NCBI GenBank assembly: GCA_031290325.1
Contig: JAITNU010000125.1
Span: forward strand, 1-14,736
Reading direction: 5' to 3'
DNA from: Treponema sp.
GTDB lineage: Bacteria; Spirochaetota; Spirochaetia; Treponematales; Breznakiellaceae
DNA: 14,736 bases
A program made the translations under genes and the position numbers. The notes under the pieces were generated by a model that was not told the DNA's origin, ran no database searches, and was given only the letters and a program-made list of their open reading frames with translations. Within the stretch, counting starts at the first letter, position 1; every line of letters begins with the position of its first letter. This document shows positions 1-6,575 of this stretch, in pieces.

Positions 1-266
1 GCCTTGGGGAAGCCGTCGGTGTTATCCGCACCGACCCTGGCAAGTACCGGGCTATCGGGCTTGAGGCGCTGTAATTCATCCCAGAGCAGGTCGAATTCCC
101 CATCAGAGATTTCCGCCTCTCCATTGTAATAGGAAGCCTGGTATGCGGTGATGAGCCGTTCCAGGGTTGCGGCGCGGGTATCTGAAGTACTTTCCGCAGT
201 CCCTGGCGCGTCTTCCGTTACAGAAGGTGCGGTTTTCTGGGATTTTGCTTTTCCGGCGCTTTTCAT
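1..266 (-). CDS. ligA: NAD-dependent DNA ligase LigA, N-terminal part (cut by window edge)
   Basis: This is a partial gene: 88 complete codons are visible and the frame is open to the left edge. After a low-complexity Ala/Ser/Thr-rich leader of about 33 residues, residues 35-88 match the Ia domain of bacterial NAD+-dependent ligases: a helix with Tyr46-Tyr47, the S-D-x-E-F-D motif at 54-59 (normally PIxDxEYD), then D71-S-P with a following VGADN stretch and GFPK at the end. In this family the Ia domain binds the NMN half of NAD+ during self-adenylation; the enzyme seals nicks in replication and repair. The adenylated Lys (KxDG) lies outside the window, so activity cannot be judged. The start at 266 has GAGG about 8 bases upstream and lies 2 bases after the trmB stop, so it is probably translated from the same mRNA. 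The long pre-domain leader is unusual. Confidence 0.85.
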   Translation of the reverse strand, partial: MKSAGKAKSQKTAPSVTEDAPGTAESTSDTRAATLERLITAYQASYYNGEAEISDGEFDLLWDELQRLKPDSPVLARVGADNTDGFPK

Positions 267-268
267 GG

Positions 269-967
269 TTAAACCTCAAAATATAATTCATACACCTCAT
301 GGTGTTTATCAAGCCCTTTTTGTTCGAATTTAGTCGAAGGCCGCCAAGTCTGGGGCGGGGCAAAGCCGTCCCAGGCATTGACCAGGCCCTTGGTGGCAGT
401 GAGTTCCGCCAAGGCCCAGGCACCGTAATCCGCCCAGTCAGTAACCATATAGAGGTACCCGCCAGACCTGAGCTTTGCGGCCAAGAGGCCAGTGAAAGGA
501 CGGGTTATGAGCCGCCGCTTATGGTGCCGTTTCTTGGGCCAGGGGTCGGGAAAAAAGATATGAAAGCCCTGGACCGACCGGTCGGGGATCATCCCTTCCA
601 GAACCTCCACCGCATCATGTTCGATGATACGGATATTGCCAAGCCCCCGTTTTTCAATTTCCCAGAGGAGCCGTCCGATGCCCGGCCGATGGACCTCAAT
701 GCCAAGGTAGTTTAGCGCAGGATGGTCCTGGGCAATCATGGCCGTGGCAATACCCATACCAAATCCGATCTCGATAATGACCGGGTTATTATTACCAAAA
801 AGACCCTGATAGTCCAGGGGACGGGGTACAAAGGGAACCCCGTATTGGGAAAAGCCTGCGGTATATGAACGCCGCTGGGCATCACTCATACGCCCTGCCC
901 GGAGGACATAACTCTTTATCCGCCGGTTTTGGGGAACCTGCAGCAGGGAATCAGTATCTTCGATCAT
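269..967 (-). CDS. trmB: tRNA (guanine-N7-)-methyltransferase TrmB
   Basis: The product is 232 residues, normal for the family. TrmB transfers a methyl group from S-adenosylmethionine to N7 of G46 in the variable loop of tRNA. The Rossmann-like methyltransferase motifs are all present: E66-I-G-F-G-x-G (SAM binding), Glu91 at the end of the second strand, D118 in an EHDA motif, the family hallmark FFPDPWPKKRHHKRR at 138-152 including the catalytic Asp141 region, and the C-terminal T212-K-F-E substrate-binding motif. The start at 967 comes 3 bases after the stop of the lipoprotein gene and has no strong Shine-Dalgarno site, consistent with translational coupling. It is the third gene of a four-gene minus-strand operon ending in ligA. 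Family assignment is very secure. Confidence 0.97.
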   Translation of the reverse strand: MIEDTDSLLQVPQNRRIKSYVLRAGRMSDAQRRSYTAGFSQYGVPFVPRPLDYQGLFGNNNPVIIEIGFGMGIATAMIAQDHPALNYLGIEVHRPGIGRLLWEIEKRGLGNIRIIEHDAVEVLEGMIPDRSVQGFHIFFPDPWPKKRHHKRRLITRPFTGLLAAKLRSGGYLYMVTDWADYGAWALAELTATKGLVNAWDGFAPPQTWRPSTKFEQKGLDKHHEVYELYFEV

Positions 968-970
968 AGT

Positions 971-1621
971 TTACCGTATCGGGATACTATTGGTGAACGC
1001 GGCAGTATAATATTCATCATCCTCTGCCCAGAGGGCGACGGTCTTGGCCCCCGAAGGAAGCCCCAGCTTTGAGAAGGTACCCTCGAAGGTGGTGACCGAA
1101 ATGGTTTTGAGAAAATTGCCCTCCCCGTCATAGCAGATCAGAAAGTGCTCAGGGTACTTTGACCCAATCGTATACTGCCCCTCACTGATGGTGAAGGTGG
1201 GGAAGGGATACCGGGGATTTTCAGGGGCGTCGAAACTAAAGGTCCGTTCGATCCGTTCCCCCCCCTTATTCACCAGAACCGCCCGGTATTGTCCCCGGGG
1301 AAGGCGCTCATTATCGATCATGGCAATACTGCGGCTTCCGATCCAGGTGGTCCCCTCCTCCTCAAAGCTCACCCAATCCTCGGCGCTTAAAAGCCAGCGC
1401 AACCCTTCCCGGTCATGGTATAGGTATAATTCGTCAAGATTTTCAATCCCATCATCATCCTCTGCTATTATAAAGAAGGAAAACCGCTCTTCCGGCCGGG
1501 CGCTTCCCTGGTAATACACCAGCCTTATGATCCCATAGGGAATACGCGGCTCTGACTGGGAACAGGAGGAAAGCACCATCAAAGAGCAAAGCACCGCCAG
1601 GGGTGCGCAACGGGACACCAT
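971..1621 (-). CDS. Predicted small lipoprotein, unknown function
   Basis: The product is 216 residues. The first 20 residues form a type II signal peptide: Arg4, a hydrophobic stretch, and a lipobox L17-S-S-C20, so the mature protein of about 197 residues would be lipid-anchored at Cys20. The mature part is rich in beta-type alternation, aromatic and charged residues, with no further membrane segment and no catalytic motif I recognise; it could be one or two beta-sandwich domains. The start at 1621 has GAGGA 7 bases upstream. It lies between a helical protein gene (17 bases upstream) and trmB (3 bases downstream), so it is co-transcribed with tRNA and DNA enzymes without an obvious functional link. 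I do not recognise the family. Confidence 0.85.
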   Translation of the reverse strand: MVSRCAPLAVLCSLMVLSSCSQSEPRIPYGIIRLVYYQGSARPEERFSFFIIAEDDDGIENLDELYLYHDREGLRWLLSAEDWVSFEEEGTTWIGSRSIAMIDNERLPRGQYRAVLVNKGGERIERTFSFDAPENPRYPFPTFTISEGQYTIGSKYPEHFLICYDGEGNFLKTISVTTFEGTFSKLGLPSGAKTVALWAEDDEYYTAAFTNSIPIR

Positions 1622-1638
1622 GTATTTTCCTCAACAGC

Positions 1639-2223
1639 TCACTTCGTAAACAGTTGGATCGCCTGCTGCCGGACCTGTTCCACTGCAGGCTGGTAGTTTT
1701 CCTTGAGGGCGTTCATACTCTGATTGTAGAAGGTTACGAATTCCGGGTCCTGAAAGGGGTCAAGCTGGATCTGACGTCCCAGACGACGGGCCACTTCCTC
1801 TTCCTTTTGCCGCAGTTTGGGGGCATACTGGTGTTTGATCGCCTCCACATACCGGGCGCTCTCGTCAAGATACCGGGTGATGATCTGGACAAACTGCTTG
1901 AAGCGGGTGGCAAACTGGGAATTCCCAATAACCGTTTGAAGCCCCTTTCCCACTATTTCAAGACGTTTTTCATCATCCTTTGAAGCGGGGAGGTTGAGCT
2001 GGGAGATCAGCACATCGAAGATCCCCTGTTTGATGGCGGACCACTCTTCCCTGGGGGCCTTTTTAATTGCCTCTTCCAAGGAGCGCTGAGGGTCCTCCAG
2101 GAATTCATTAGCCAGCCGTTTCCCCCGCTGTTTTGCCTCAAATTGCCCGATGCCGGCCTTATCGCTTGGTACCGATTCGGTCCGTTCCAGGGCAATTTCC
2201 AATGCACTTTTTATCCGTCCCAT
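1639..2223 (-). CDS. Conserved-looking helical cytoplasmic protein, unknown function
   Basis: The product is 194 residues with no signal peptide and no membrane segment. It is strongly charged (Lys, Arg, Glu, Gln) and almost wholly helical by composition. Residues about 115-165 have heptad-like spacing that could form a coiled coil. I know of no catalytic motif in it. The start at 2223 is supported by GGAG 8 bases upstream and a candidate promoter just before it, which makes this the first gene of the operon running to ligA. A spirochaete-restricted protein family is plausible but I cannot confirm it from sequence alone. Confidence 0.8.
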   Translation of the reverse strand: MGRIKSALEIALERTESVPSDKAGIGQFEAKQRGKRLANEFLEDPQRSLEEAIKKAPREEWSAIKQGIFDVLISQLNLPASKDDEKRLEIVGKGLQTVIGNSQFATRFKQFVQIITRYLDESARYVEAIKHQYAPKLRQKEEEVARRLGRQIQLDPFQDPEFVTFYNQSMNALKENYQPAVEQVRQQAIQLFTK

Positions 2224-2238
2224 TTATCCGTCTCCATT

Positions 2239-2266
2239 ATTACAAGATACACTAAAAAGCGGTCAA
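2239..2266 (-). promoter_or_regulatory. Candidate sigma-70 promoter of the ligA operon
   Basis: On the minus strand there is TTGACC (2261-2266), a 16-base spacer and TGTAAT (2239-2244). Transcription would start near 2232, giving a leader of only about 9 bases in which the GGAG of the first gene sits almost at the 5' end. The -35 is strong and the -10 moderate. The very short leader makes the exact placement uncertain. Confidence 0.45.
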
Positions 2267-2282
2267 TTTTCAAGATACATCC

Positions 2283-2311
2283 TAGTTTTTTATCAGCGGT
2301 GATACTATAAT
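2283..2311 (+). promoter_or_regulatory. Candidate promoter with overlapping palindrome, upstream of DUF1538 gene
   Basis: A perfect TATAAT lies at 2306-2311, 38 bases before the DUF1538 start, with only a weak -35 (TAGTTT, 2283-2288, spacing 17). A 14-base palindrome TATCA-N4-TGATA occupies 2291-2304, directly against the -10, where a bound regulator would block or help RNA polymerase. A weak -35 plus a spacer palindrome is typical of regulated promoters. The regulator is unknown. Confidence 0.4.
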
Positions 2312-2349
2312 AATAATGATTTATTTTAATAAAAAAGGATATTGTTGTT

Positions 2350-4368
2350 ATGGCTCAAAAATTTGCATCAACTCCGGCAAAAGGTATGAAAGAACCACCG
2401 GGCAAGAAGGTACGAATTTCCTTTAAGCAGACCATTTCCCTGATCAGTTCTTATGCGTCTTCAAGGCTTGGTACCCAATTGCGGTCCGTTGCCTTCGTAG
2501 TTATCTACCTCGTGCTTGCCCAGACCTTCATCCTCAAATCACCGGTACAACAGGCGCTGTTGGTCGCCTTCGGCGTAGGGGCCACTGTTGTGGGACTGGC
2601 CTTCTTCCTTGAGGGCCTCCTCCTGGGCATCATGCCCCTGGGTGAACAGTGCGGTCTCCGGCTCCCCCCCAAGGCAGGTCCTTTAGGGGTCGCCATTTTT
2701 GCGGTCATCATCGGCGTAACGGCAACCCTGGCAGAACCGGCTATCGGTTTTCTGAAAATCCAGGGGAGCGCAACCTCACCCTGGGAGGCGCCCCTGCTTT
2801 ACCTCATGCTGAACCGGGGAAGCAGTTGGCTCGTCATGGCCGTGGCCATTGGAGTAGGGCTTTCAGTGCTGATCGGGGTGTTCCGCTTTCTGTATGGCTG
2901 GCCCTTCAAGCCTGCGGTGTTCCTGATAATGCCGGTTCTGGTGGTCATCGGTTTCCTCTTTGAGCGGAACCCCATTCTCAAGCCTGTGGCGGGCCTTGCC
3001 TGGGATACAGGCGGGGTAACCACCGGCCCGGTAACCGTACCGCTGGTCATCGCCTTGGGCATGGGGGTGTCAAAGATTGCAGGGCGCAATAAGGGAGGGG
3101 GTGCTTCAGGGCTTGGGGTGGTAACCCTCGCCTCGGCCCTGCCGGTGGGCGCGGTCTTTCTCCTCGCCTTCCTCCTCTCGGGGAAAGTGCCTGCCTCGTC
3201 TTCTGCAGTGGAGTTCTTCTCCGATGATCCCCTGGTACGCAGCCGTGCCGAATATGTGGCAGGAGACACGGAGGCCCTCATCAGCATGGCCCAAAACGCC
3301 GTGAAGCGGGGCGCCTTGGGGGAGCAGGCGTTTCACCAATTCTTCCCCGATGCCCCCCTTACGAGTTTCACGCCTGAGCCGATGGTTCAAACGGAGCCTA
3401 CGGACAGCCCGAAGTTCTGGCGACATCCGGTAACAAGCGTGTGGCCCTATATCAGAGAAGCCTTAAACGCCGTGCTCCCCCTGGCGGGGGTGCTCATCAT
3501 CACTATCCTCATCCTGATTCGGGAGCGCATCCGGGAGCTTGATGAGGTGATCCTGGGGCTGGTCTTTACCATTGTGGGGATGTCCCTCTTCGGTATCGGC
3601 ATGGAGCGGGGCATCTCGTCCCTGGGATCCCAGGCCGGTACAGCCCTCCCGCGGGCTTACGCGGAAACCGTGCAGGCCGATGTGGTGGTTCACGGGGTGG
3701 ATGACTCGTCGATCTTTACGGTTCCAGGTCCGCAAGGAGGCGCGTCCTATATCTGGATCCCTGCGGATGCAGGGCCTGAGCCGGTGCCCTTTGTGAACGG
3801 TCAGTTTGACTCGAACACCAAGACCTACCGTCATATTCCCATTGAGAGTGCGGTCTTTTCCCAGTGGGGACGGACCGCCGGGATGCTGGTGGTCCTTATC
3901 TTCGTGTTTGTCCTGGGATTTGGCGCCACCTTTGCCGAGCCGTCTCTCGCGGCCCTGGGAATGACCGTGGAAGAACTCACCACCGGAACCTACCGGAAAT
4001 CAACGCTGGTTACCAATGTGGCCCTTGGTGTAGGACTTGGCATTGCCGCAGGCTTTGCCTGCATCCTCTTCAAGCTGCCCCTGGCCTGGATGCTTGGGAT
4101 ACCTTATGCCCTGGCCCTGGTCTTGACCTTTGGCTGTTCTGAAGAATTCGCGTCCATAGCCTGGGATGCCGCAGGGGTAACCACCGGGCCGATTACGGTC
4201 CCCCTGGTCATTGCAGCAGGGCTTGGCATTGGGAAGGAGGCCGGCGTAACCAGCGCCTTTGGCGTGGTGGCCACTGCCAGCGTATTTCCTATCCTGGCGG
4301 TGCTGATGTCAGGCATATTGAACCGGGCTAAGGCCAAGCAATCAATAGGTCGTGGAGCAGGAGCGTAG
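2350..4368 (+). CDS. DUF1538 family integral membrane protein, two tandem repeats
   Basis: The product is 672 residues with many hydrophobic helices. It is an internal duplication: each half carries an AEP motif at the end of a helix (residues 128-130 and 529-531) and the signature W-D-x-x-G-V-T-T-G-P followed by TVPLVIA (Trp218 and Trp605). These mark the DUF1538 family, whose members are predicted transporters or channels; the substrate is not established. Two stretches look soluble: residues about 277-362, between the halves, and about 432-506, inside the second half. The start at 2350 has AAGGA 10 bases upstream. The stop at 4366-4368 is one base before the start of the PII-like gene, so the two proteins are very probably made together and may interact, as known PII proteins do with membrane channels (for example GlnK with AmtB). 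That partnership is an inference. Confidence 0.9.
   Translation: MAQKFASTPAKGMKEPPGKKVRISFKQTISLISSYASSRLGTQLRSVAFVVIYLVLAQTFILKSPVQQALLVAFGVGATVVGLAFFLEGLLLGIMPLGEQCGLRLPPKAGPLGVAIFAVIIGVTATLAEPAIGFLKIQGSATSPWEAPLLYLMLNRGSSWLVMAVAIGVGLSVLIGVFRFLYGWPFKPAVFLIMPVLVVIGFLFERNPILKPVAGLAWDTGGVTTGPVTVPLVIALGMGVSKIAGRNKGGGASGLGVVTLASALPVGAVFLLAFLLSGKVPASSSAVEFFSDDPLVRSRAEYVAGDTEALISMAQNAVKRGALGEQAFHQFFPDAPLTSFTPEPMVQTEPTDSPKFWRHPVTSVWPYIREALNAVLPLAGVLIITILILIRERIRELDEVILGLVFTIVGMSLFGIGMERGISSLGSQAGTALPRAYAETVQADVVVHGVDDSSIFTVPGPQGGASYIWIPADAGPEPVPFVNGQFDSNTKTYRHIPIESAVFSQWGRTAGMLVVLIFVFVLGFGATFAEPSLAALGMTVEELTTGTYRKSTLVTNVALGVGLGIAAGFACILFKLPLAWMLGIPYALALVLTFGCSEEFASIAWDAAGVTTGPITVPLVIAAGLGIGKEAGVTSAFGVVATASVFPILAVLMSGILNRAKAKQSIGRGAGA
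4359..4363 (+). promoter_or_regulatory. Shine-Dalgarno site deciding the PII-like gene start
   Basis: AGGAG lies 6 bases before the ATG at 4370, inside the last codons of the DUF1538 gene. An in-frame GTG at 4352 lies upstream of this site and has no comparable signal, so the ATG at 4370 is preferred. The position implies translational coupling. Confidence 0.75.
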
Positions 4369-4369
4369 T

Positions 4370-5512
4370 ATGGTTCAGACTGAAGTTTCAAAGATAAGTT
4401 GTGCCGTGGATGTCAACGTCATTCCCCTCATGGATGAGGCCCTCAAGGACTTAGGGCTTCCAGAGGTGCTTATTCAGCGGGCCAAACAGGTGTGCCTGAT
4501 TGACCGTTTCGCCTGGTTTGGGCTTCGTCCCGCCACCACCCCGGAAGAAACCAGGGCCTGTATCTACCGGTTTCGGGTACCCCTCCAGTATGAGGCAGGG
4601 GTCATGCGCCGGATTGCCGAAGCCACAGACCTGTTCCTGCCAGGCCGGGGATCCATATACGCGGAAACCGTTACCATGTTCCGGGGGGCGCCCCTGGAAT
4701 TCGACGAGGAAAAACTGAGCCGCCTCTGTACCACCGCGGATCAGGAGAAACCTTCGGTTTCCATGGATAATTATGCGGTACTGTGCTGCATTGTTCAGCG
4801 CGGTATGGCCTCGTCATTGGCCGCCACAGTGCTGGAAATGGGACTCTGCGTACCCCTCATCTCCTTTGGCCGGGGGCTGGGGCTTCGGAACCGGCTGGGG
4901 CTGCTGCGGGTTACCATTCCGGTTGAAAAGGAAGTCCTCTATTTTGTGGTCCCCCGGTTTGACGCGGAACTCATCGAAGGGGTGATCGTGCATAAGGCCC
5001 GGCTTGACCTGCCAGGGCAGGGGTTTCTGTACCGCCGCTATGTCCGGGCCTTGACCGTAAACATCAGGGTCAGGCGGGGCAAGCGGCGGGATGCGGCCAC
5101 CATGGAGCAGGTTATCGCCGCCCTGGACCAACTGCGAGGCTCCAGCGATTGGAGGCGCCTGGACGCAAGCCATCAGTCCCCTGAGAAAAAGAACGCCCCT
5201 ACCATCTCCTGTCTTTCCCTCATTACCGATGAGGGTACCGCAGATATCTTTGGTAAGATGGCTCTGGATACCGGAGGAGGGGCGACCCTGATCCCCTTTG
5301 AATTTCGCTCCTATATAATGGGGAAGGAGGACCATTCGGCTTCCCATGCCAAGGAAACCTGCGATCTCATTATACCCCACACGATGCAGGATGCGGTACT
5401 CAAGGAGATAGAAACATTGGGCTTCTTTGAAGCGGCAATGGCAGGTATTGTCGAGATAATAGCCGTCAATAATACGGTAACCTATCAGGGCAATCAAAAC
5501 CAGAAAGCATAA
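4370..5512 (+). CDS. PII-like signalling protein with apparently three tandem modules
   Basis: The product is 380 residues from the preferred start, against about 112 for a classical single-domain PII protein. The clearest PII-like part is about residues 127-240: a first strand (YAVLCCIVQRG), helix, a Gly/Arg turn (GRGLGLRNRLG, corresponding to the T-loop region), a strand (LLRVTIPVEKEVLYFVV), a helix, and a PGQGFLYRR closing strand. The C-terminal about 110 residues repeat this order in diverged form with no Gly/Arg loop (strand TISCLSLI, GGGATLIPF, strand, helix, strand VEIIAVN). The N-terminal about 115 residues end in PGRGSIYAE, which resembles the closing PGQGFLY of the second module, so this is probably a third, degenerate copy. 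PII modules sense nucleotides or small molecules and bind target proteins; the likely target here is the adjoining DUF1538 membrane protein. No uridylylation Tyr can be assigned with confidence. No signal peptide or membrane segment is seen. Confidence 0.75.
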   Translation: MVQTEVSKISCAVDVNVIPLMDEALKDLGLPEVLIQRAKQVCLIDRFAWFGLRPATTPEETRACIYRFRVPLQYEAGVMRRIAEATDLFLPGRGSIYAETVTMFRGAPLEFDEEKLSRLCTTADQEKPSVSMDNYAVLCCIVQRGMASSLAATVLEMGLCVPLISFGRGLGLRNRLGLLRVTIPVEKEVLYFVVPRFDAELIEGVIVHKARLDLPGQGFLYRRYVRALTVNIRVRRGKRRDAATMEQVIAALDQLRGSSDWRRLDASHQSPEKKNAPTISCLSLITDEGTADIFGKMALDTGGGATLIPFEFRSYIMGKEDHSASHAKETCDLIIPHTMQDAVLKEIETLGFFEAAMAGIVEIIAVNNTVTYQGNQNQKA

Positions 5513-5550
5513 GGGGGTAGCTATGCACCCCCTGATTGGTTAAACTAACC
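5512..5550 (+). repeat. Two consecutive small hairpins between PII-like gene and dehydrogenase
   Basis: AGGGGGT (5512-5518) pairs with ACCCCCT (5527-5533), a 7-bp GC-rich stem beginning at the stop codon of the PII-like gene. GGTTA (5538-5542) pairs with TAACC (5546-5550), ending 2 bases before the next ATG. There is no T-tract, so this is not a classical intrinsic terminator. It could slow RNA decay, cause weak termination, or control access to the dehydrogenase start. Confidence 0.5.
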
Positions 5551-5552
5551 CT

Positions 5553-6536
5553 ATGGATCAAGATAACGGTATTATTCTGGTTACTTTACCGCAGAATCGG
5601 ATGTTCCCCGGTCTGGAGGAGCAGCTTCGCCAAGCCGGAGACGGACGGGAGCTGGTGATTACATCGGACCCTGGGGAGCTGGAAAAGGCCCCTTTTTTAC
5701 AGCAGGTTGAAATCCTTATCGGCTTTGTGCCCTGGCACCTGATTTCCCGGATGCCCCACCTGCGGTGGGTACAGTTGTGGTCTGCTGGCGCTGATGGATT
5801 GCAGTATTACCCTGAGTTAAAAGATCGGCCTTTCATGCTCACCTCAACATCAGGGATGCATGGACAGCAGCTCACGGAGCATATTTTTGGCCTGCTCCTG
5901 GCCTGGAACCGGCGCTTTCCCCCGGTCTTTGCCGCCCAGAAACGGCATGCCTGGATCGAGATTCCCGGGGAAGAAATCTCCCTCTTATGGGGAAAAACCA
6001 TGCTCATCCTGGGGTACGGCTCCATAGGGACGCAAACCGCCCAGGTGGCCCTGGCCTTTGGTATGCAGGTTATTGCGCTGCGCCGCCATGTTCCTGATTC
6101 CGGGCAAGCCAGGGGGCTGCGGATTGAATCCATAGCAAAACTGAAGGAACTGCTTCCCCAGGCAGATGTAGTGGTGAATATTCTGCCCCTCACCCAGGAT
6201 ACCAAACATATCATAAGTACCGCCGAATTGGGGGCTATGAAAGATTCTGCCCTGTATATGAACGTGGGCCGGGGTCCTACTACGGACGAAAAGGCGCTGA
6301 TTGAAGCGCTGAAGGCAAAACATATTGCCGGCGCCCTGCTGGATGTAACCGAAACCGAGCCATTACCCCCGGATTCACCCCTGTGGGACCTGGATAATGT
6401 CATCATAACCGGGCATTATGCGGGGGTACGGCCGAATTATAGTTCCATCGCCCTGGAAATCACCCTGGATAACCTGGGTCGGTACCTCCGGGGGGAGGCT
6501 TTGCACAATCTGGTGAATAAAAACGCAGGGTATTAG
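5553..6536 (+). CDS. D-2-hydroxyacid dehydrogenase family NAD(P)-dependent oxidoreductase
   Basis: The product is 327 residues, normal for the family, which reduces 2-keto acids to D-2-hydroxyacids. The nucleotide-binding motif is G154-Y-G-S-I-G159. The catalytic triad is present: Arg240 (in NVGRGP), Glu269 (in TETEPLP; 29 residues after Arg, as in characterised enzymes) and His288 (in GHYAG). After the second strand the sequence reads VIALRR (Arg178-Arg179) where NAD-specific enzymes have an Asp, which suggests NADP(H) preference (inference from family knowledge). Substrate cannot be assigned; glyoxylate/hydroxypyruvate reductase-like is one option. An in-frame stop at 5541 forces the start to 5553 or later, yet no Shine-Dalgarno site precedes it. 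The gap of 40 bases from the PII-like gene permits co-transcription. Confidence 0.9.
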   Translation: MDQDNGIILVTLPQNRMFPGLEEQLRQAGDGRELVITSDPGELEKAPFLQQVEILIGFVPWHLISRMPHLRWVQLWSAGADGLQYYPELKDRPFMLTSTSGMHGQQLTEHIFGLLLAWNRRFPPVFAAQKRHAWIEIPGEEISLLWGKTMLILGYGSIGTQTAQVALAFGMQVIALRRHVPDSGQARGLRIESIAKLKELLPQADVVVNILPLTQDTKHIISTAELGAMKDSALYMNVGRGPTTDEKALIEALKAKHIAGALLDVTETEPLPPDSPLWDLDNVIITGHYAGVRPNYSSIALEITLDNLGRYLRGEALHNLVNKNAGY

Positions 6537-6562
6537 CCTGTGCGTATTTTTTTATTTTTTTT
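6518..6562 (+). terminator. Intrinsic terminator overlapping the dehydrogenase stop codon
   Basis: ACGCA (6523-6527) pairs with TGCGT (6541-6545), with inner GG/CC pairing across a short bulge, and flanking A's pair with following T's. The stem is followed by a T-rich run (6547-6562). The dehydrogenase stop (6534-6536) lies in the loop. The next gene's AAGGAG begins immediately after the T-run, so the downstream gene must depend on read-through or on a promoter inside the dehydrogenase gene. Confidence 0.65.
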
Positions 6563-6568
6563 AAGGAG
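6563..6568 (+). promoter_or_regulatory. Shine-Dalgarno site deciding the EcsC-like gene start
   Basis: AAGGAG is 7 bases upstream of the ATG at 6576. The longer reading from GTG at 6540 would place this site inside the gene and add a poly-Phe/Leu leader translated from the terminator T-run, so it is rejected. An ATG at 6571 is out of frame. Confidence 0.85.
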
Positions 6569-6575
6569 TTATGGT

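Noticed and set aside
4352..4369. Upstream GTG start for the PII-like gene
   Set aside because: The AGGAG at 4359-4363 is placed for the ATG at 4370 and lies inside the longer reading.
5512..5533. GC hairpin as an intrinsic terminator
   Set aside because: No T-tract follows; kept only as a structural repeat.
6540..6575. GTG start adding a hydrophobic leader to the EcsC-like protein
   Set aside because: The Phe/Leu leader is translated from the terminator T-run and the AAGGAG site fits the ATG at 6576; it is not a signal peptide.
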